DNA of 10,375 nucleotides, taken from contig JAFGJR010000259.1 of the NCBI GenBank assembly GCA_016928975.1, positions 1-10,375 of the forward strand, read 5' to 3'. Below are positions 7,460-10,375 of this stretch, piece by piece (position 1 is the stretch's first letter; every line of letters starts with the position of its first letter). The DNA is from Sedimentisphaerales bacterium (GTDB lineage: Bacteria > Planctomycetota > Phycisphaerae > Sedimentisphaerales > SG8-4). Position numbers and translations under genes: made by a program. The notes below the pieces were generated by a model. That model was given only the letters and a program-made list of their open reading frames with translations. It searched no databases and was not told the DNA's origin.

Positions 7460-8550
7460 GCTTGCTCCAGCTCTGGCACGTTGTTGAGGTCGAAACTCAC
7501 CTCGTAGGTCATACACTCGATGTTCGGCTGTCCGTCCAAGGCGTACTGGAGCCGTCTGTCGATGTCCCGGCAGACGATCAGTCCGCGTACTTCGGCCCCA
7601 TCAGCAAGATTCCGGCGAACCCAGCCCATGTAGCGAAGCACCTGCCCGACGGTCGCGTCACTGGTCTGGTCCTTCTTCAGTTCGATGACCAGCCATCCGC
7701 CGCTATCGCGTCGCTTTGCCAGAAGGTCGATCTCGCCGATCTCCTGCGTGTTGTAGTAGGATCCGACGACCTCCCCATCCTCCTCAAGCAGATCCCATTC
7801 GCGAAGAAGCTCCACGCTGTTCCAGTTGTCGACGAGGAACTCCTGAAGGTACTTCTCCAGACCGAATACCCCGCTAGGGCAAGGTCGCTTCGTGATCACG
7901 TCAACCTCGGTGGCGGCCTCGACCTCATCCGCCTCCCGTCCACGAGGCATGTGCGGCTCGACCCGCCACCAGAGCATATCCAGCGTCCACAAGTCGATGC
8001 CAAGTTGCTCAGCCACCTCGTGCAGGACTCGATTCAGCACGACGTAACGTTCGCTGAAGCTCGCCCCGCGCGGCATGTCCGGCCAGATACCAAGCCGCTT
8101 CATTCCGCTTTCGGCGGTGTTGTTCCAGACGCCGTACTTGTCTGGATAGGCCACTTGAAGAATCGCCGTGATAACTGCACGGCCAAGGCCCTTGATCATC
8201 GGGTCGCCCGTCGGTGGCCGAAGGCGATTCAGGCGAGTCTTGATATCAAGGCCCTCATCCAGGAGCACCTTCAGTGCTTCCTGCAGTTTGGCCATGTCGG
8301 CGGTCATCCAGCCGCCTTGCCTGTGAATGCTGTCCCAGTGTTTGTTGTTGCGGAACAGCAGGAAGCTGCGGAACATCTCCGCTGTCAGGCCATCCAGATT
8401 CTCGGAAGCGAACACCGGCTGGTACTTTTCCAAGACGGACGCCTTGGCGTCTCGGATTTCGGCCGCAACGCGATACATCTCGTCCGGCGACTGGTGATCG
8501 ACCTTCGCCAAAATTTCCCGCAGGCTTTGTATCGCTTGTTCTCGTGCCAT
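7456..8550 (-). CDS. Endonuclease with C-terminal NucS-like PD-(D/E)XK domain
   Basis: A 364-residue two-part protein. The C-terminal half (about 228-355) has the NucS/EndoMS-like nuclease pattern: a leading helix with acidic residues (LEKYLQEFLVDNW, 231-243), IGEIDLLA (271-278) supplying the metal-binding Asp275, VIELKK (288-293) supplying the Glu290-x-Lys292 pair, and QVLRYMGWV (303-311) matching the downstream Q-x-x-x-Y motif. All catalytic positions look intact. The N-terminal half (1-200) is helical, with a segment around GRAVITAILQVAYPDKYGVW (123-142) that recalls the N-terminal regions of some McrB-like restriction proteins; this is a weaker impression. The ATG at 8550-8548 has AGGTGA just upstream and lies 19 bases after the methyltransferase stop. 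Likely role, inferred: the DNA-cutting effector of the module, paired with the upstream methyltransferase as the protecting partner. NucS itself cuts mismatched DNA in actinobacteria and archaea, but this context argues for defence rather than repair. Confidence 0.85.
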   Translation of the reverse strand: MAREQAIQSLREILAKVDHQSPDEMYRVAAEIRDAKASVLEKYQPVFASENLDGLTAEMFRSFLLFRNNKHWDSIHRQGGWMTADMAKLQEALKVLLDEGLDIKTRLNRLRPPTGDPMIKGLGRAVITAILQVAYPDKYGVWNNTAESGMKRLGIWPDMPRGASFSERYVVLNRVLHEVAEQLGIDLWTLDMLWWRVEPHMPRGREADEVEAATEVDVITKRPCPSGVFGLEKYLQEFLVDNWNSVELLREWDLLEEDGEVVGSYYNTQEIGEIDLLAKRRDSGGWLVIELKKDQTSDATVGQVLRYMGWVRRNLADGAEVRGLIVCRDIDRRLQYALDGQPNIECMTYEVSFDLNNVPELEQA

Positions 8551-8569
8551 GGTGTCACCTATCCGTCAA

Positions 8570-10375
8570 TCAAAACAGTCCCTGGGTCGCGTTCTGGAGG
8601 CTCTCCCGCTGATTCAGCAGGCCCTGGAGCAGTTGCTTCTCCTTGTCGCCATCGGGCAGGATTTCACTGACGGCCTGGGCGACGAGCCAGAGGGTCTGGC
8701 TCTTGCCGTGGCCACTCCGGGCGAGGAACTCGCCGGCCCCGGTGGCGTCGCCCTTGTCGCGGAAGGCACACAGGCGGTGCAGCACGTCGATCAGGCTCGA
8801 CGGCACGCCATCGGCCTTCGGCTCGCCGAGGTTCTTGATCTTCATCCGTTTGGCGATGGTGACGGCCGAGACGTTCTGGCCGCTCTTTTCGAGCACGCCA
8901 GTCTTGTCCCACATCTCTTCGGTACTGAATCCCAGCGCCTGGGACAGCTTGAACGCCTCGTCGGCCGGGATCTTCGCGTCGGCATAGCTCCACTTCCACA
9001 CGACGTAGAACTGGCTTTCGGCGTCGATGTGGCCGACCTGCCCGCCCTTGACGATCTTGTTCAGCGCATAGTGCGTGACCAAGTCACGGACCTCGTCGAG
9101 GAACTGCCCGACCGTCACATCCTCGCCGCTCAGACGGACAACCCGCTCGTACTGGCCGAACACCGACAGTGCCGGCCCGATCGCCGAGATGAAGAAGTCC
9201 GCTCCGCGAATGCCCTGGTCCCAGAAGAAGTCGAGCCTCTCGTTGGCGACCTCGCGCAACCCGCTTCTAACGTCATCCCATAGCCCCTCACCTGCGTTAG
9301 TGGCACGCTTGCGGCAGATGATGCTCACACTACTTGCCAGTGCAGCGGAGTCCATTGCACGTAGCCGGCCTGTCATCTCCGTGTGTAGCGGCCAGCTCCC
9401 TGTAACGAGCAAGCCGGACCGAATCAGTCCCCCAATGATCGACTCCCACGCAGTAGTGGTCTTGTGAGCAAACATCACCGAGGCGATGCTGTCATCAGCA
9501 AGGACCCGGTGCATCTCTTTGAAGGCCCCCTCCATCGCAGTCTCGTAGTCTGCAGCCGTCTTGCGGGTCCCCGGATAGTTCTTTCCAAGGTGGCTAACCA
9601 TCTCCGATGCCTTCGGGGTCAAGGGCGTTCGAAAGATATCGGGGAGATGAGTACCCAACACTCGTTTGTGCCACACGTAGAAGAAGTCACTCAAATCCGA
9701 ATATGGCACAGCGTCGTAATAGGGCGGATCTGTTGCAACCGTAGAAATGGAACCAGCGTCAATCGGCATCCGATCAGCAGAGCTACGATGGGCGACTCCT
9801 ACAGATGGAACAGAGCAATGCTCGATTACCCGAGTGTTCCATGCAATGGCGTCTTCCCAGTTCCCACTCGCCGTCCCAATCGGGTTGCTTTCTACATAAT
9901 CCCAGATCATGGGCAAGGCTTGCCTGCCAAATACATGGCCGATCTTCTCGCCGGTGTTCTGCCAGGTGCATAGTGTCGCATTGCGATCAAGTACCTTTGC
10001 AAGACAGAAGGTCAGGTACGCCCGGACGGCCGTACCATGGTCGCCATGATCGATTGGGGATTCGCCCATCAGTCGGACGAAAGCAGTGGCTGCCGCCAGC
10101 TGGCGGGCGTTAAAGAGGTGCCCCCACTCGGACAGACCGAATAAAGGTGCGTTGAATACACCAGACCACGCCTTCAGCGGTTCGTGTGGGACGATGTCCT
10201 CGCCATGTTCAGCCACCTGTCGCTGAAGGTAATCCGTTGCTCGCTCCAATGCCGTAACGTCGTTCGAGGTCGGCACGCGGTATTGCTTGCCCGTCATGCC
10301 TTTGCTTATGGTGGCGACAGCCATTAGCTGCTCATGCAGCCTTCCGGAGTTGCCTTCCTCCTGAAGATATTTCGA
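8570..10375 (-). CDS. DUF1156/COG1743-type DNA methyltransferase (C-terminal 601 residues)
   Basis: The frame is open to the right edge of the window, so the 5' part is missing; family members are usually about 900-1000 residues. The visible part carries methyltransferase motif IV, DPPY (9719-9730), followed by YDAVPYSDLSDFFYVWHKR, the extended form seen in DUF1156/COG1743 adenine-specific DNA methylases. The AdoMet-binding motif I and the DUF1156 domain should lie upstream, outside the window. An ATG at 10324 is probably internal: the residues before it (SGRLHEQL) run smoothly into family-like sequence, and no ribosome site sits at the right distance. The C-terminal 250 residues (to 8570) are helical and may take part in target recognition. 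Reaction, from the family: transfer of a methyl group from AdoMet to an exocyclic amino group, probably N6 of adenine. The neighbouring nuclease and DUF499 ATPase make host-DNA marking in a restriction-like system the best reading. Confidence 0.87.
   Translation of the reverse strand, partial: SKYLQEEGNSGRLHEQLMAVATISKGMTGKQYRVPTSNDVTALERATDYLQRQVAEHGEDIVPHEPLKAWSGVFNAPLFGLSEWGHLFNARQLAAATAFVRLMGESPIDHGDHGTAVRAYLTFCLAKVLDRNATLCTWQNTGEKIGHVFGRQALPMIWDYVESNPIGTASGNWEDAIAWNTRVIEHCSVPSVGVAHRSSADRMPIDAGSISTVATDPPYYDAVPYSDLSDFFYVWHKRVLGTHLPDIFRTPLTPKASEMVSHLGKNYPGTRKTAADYETAMEGAFKEMHRVLADDSIASVMFAHKTTTAWESIIGGLIRSGLLVTGSWPLHTEMTGRLRAMDSAALASSVSIICRKRATNAGEGLWDDVRSGLREVANERLDFFWDQGIRGADFFISAIGPALSVFGQYERVVRLSGEDVTVGQFLDEVRDLVTHYALNKIVKGGQVGHIDAESQFYVVWKWSYADAKIPADEAFKLSQALGFSTEEMWDKTGVLEKSGQNVSAVTIAKRMKIKNLGEPKADGVPSSLIDVLHRLCAFRDKGDATGAGEFLARSGHGKSQTLWLVAQAVSEILPDGDKEKQLLQGLLNQRESLQNATQGLF

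Noticed and set aside
6931..8670. Long open frame on the plus strand (579 codons)
   Set aside because: It lies opposite the nuclease, EVE-like and DUF499 genes, which have clear motifs and ribosome sites. Its translation is rich in Pro, Ser, Arg and His with no domain pattern, typical of an antisense frame in GC-rich DNA.
10322..10324. ATG at 10324 as the true start of the methyltransferase
   Set aside because: The frame is open to the window end, the preceding residues fit the family, the nearest AGGAGG is more than 25 bases upstream, and motif I would be missing.
4212..10375. BREX or DISARM system
   Set aside because: No PglZ-like phosphatase, BrxL protease, DrmA/DrmB or SNF2 helicase is visible. 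The DUF499 ATPase and the methyltransferase alone do not meet either definition, although genes outside the window are unseen.

Overview
The window is a densely packed anti-phage defence island. Every supported gene lies on the minus strand, so transcription runs from the right end (10375) to the left end (1). The DNA is GC-rich and start signals are purine-rich Shine-Dalgarno sequences, often joined to overlapping stop/start codons. This suits a GC-rich proteobacterium, but no gene here fixes the species. I see no tRNA, rRNA, CRISPR array, integrase or insertion sequence, and no gap between genes longer than 67 bases.

Layout in transcription order. Module 1 (10375 to 4212) has four genes: the C-terminal 601 residues of a DUF1156/COG1743-type DNA methyltransferase; a 364-residue protein ending in a NucS-like PD-(D/E)XK nuclease domain; a 160-residue protein with an EVE/PUA-like look; and a 922-residue DUF499/COG1483-type P-loop ATPase. 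DUF1156 and DUF499 proteins are known to co-occur in predicted modification-based defence loci. The nuclease and the small possible reader protein make this look like a variant of that locus. Module 2 (4144 to 1) is a Qat system: qatA (KAP-family NTPase), qatB, qatC (QueC-like) and the first 18 codons of qatD (TatD-like DNase), in the canonical A-B-C-D order. QatABCD is an experimentally established anti-phage system.

How they may work together. Module 1 would mark host DNA (methyltransferase), recognise marked or unmarked DNA (possible EVE-like protein), and act on foreign DNA with the ATPase and nuclease. Module 2 is an independent defence system whose QueC-like enzyme may modify QatB, with QatD as the nuclease. 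Only 67 bases separate the modules. There is no clear terminator or promoter there, so they may share one transcript. Hand-counted GC samples are clearly lower in the Qat block than in the DUF499 block, which suggests separate origins of the two modules.
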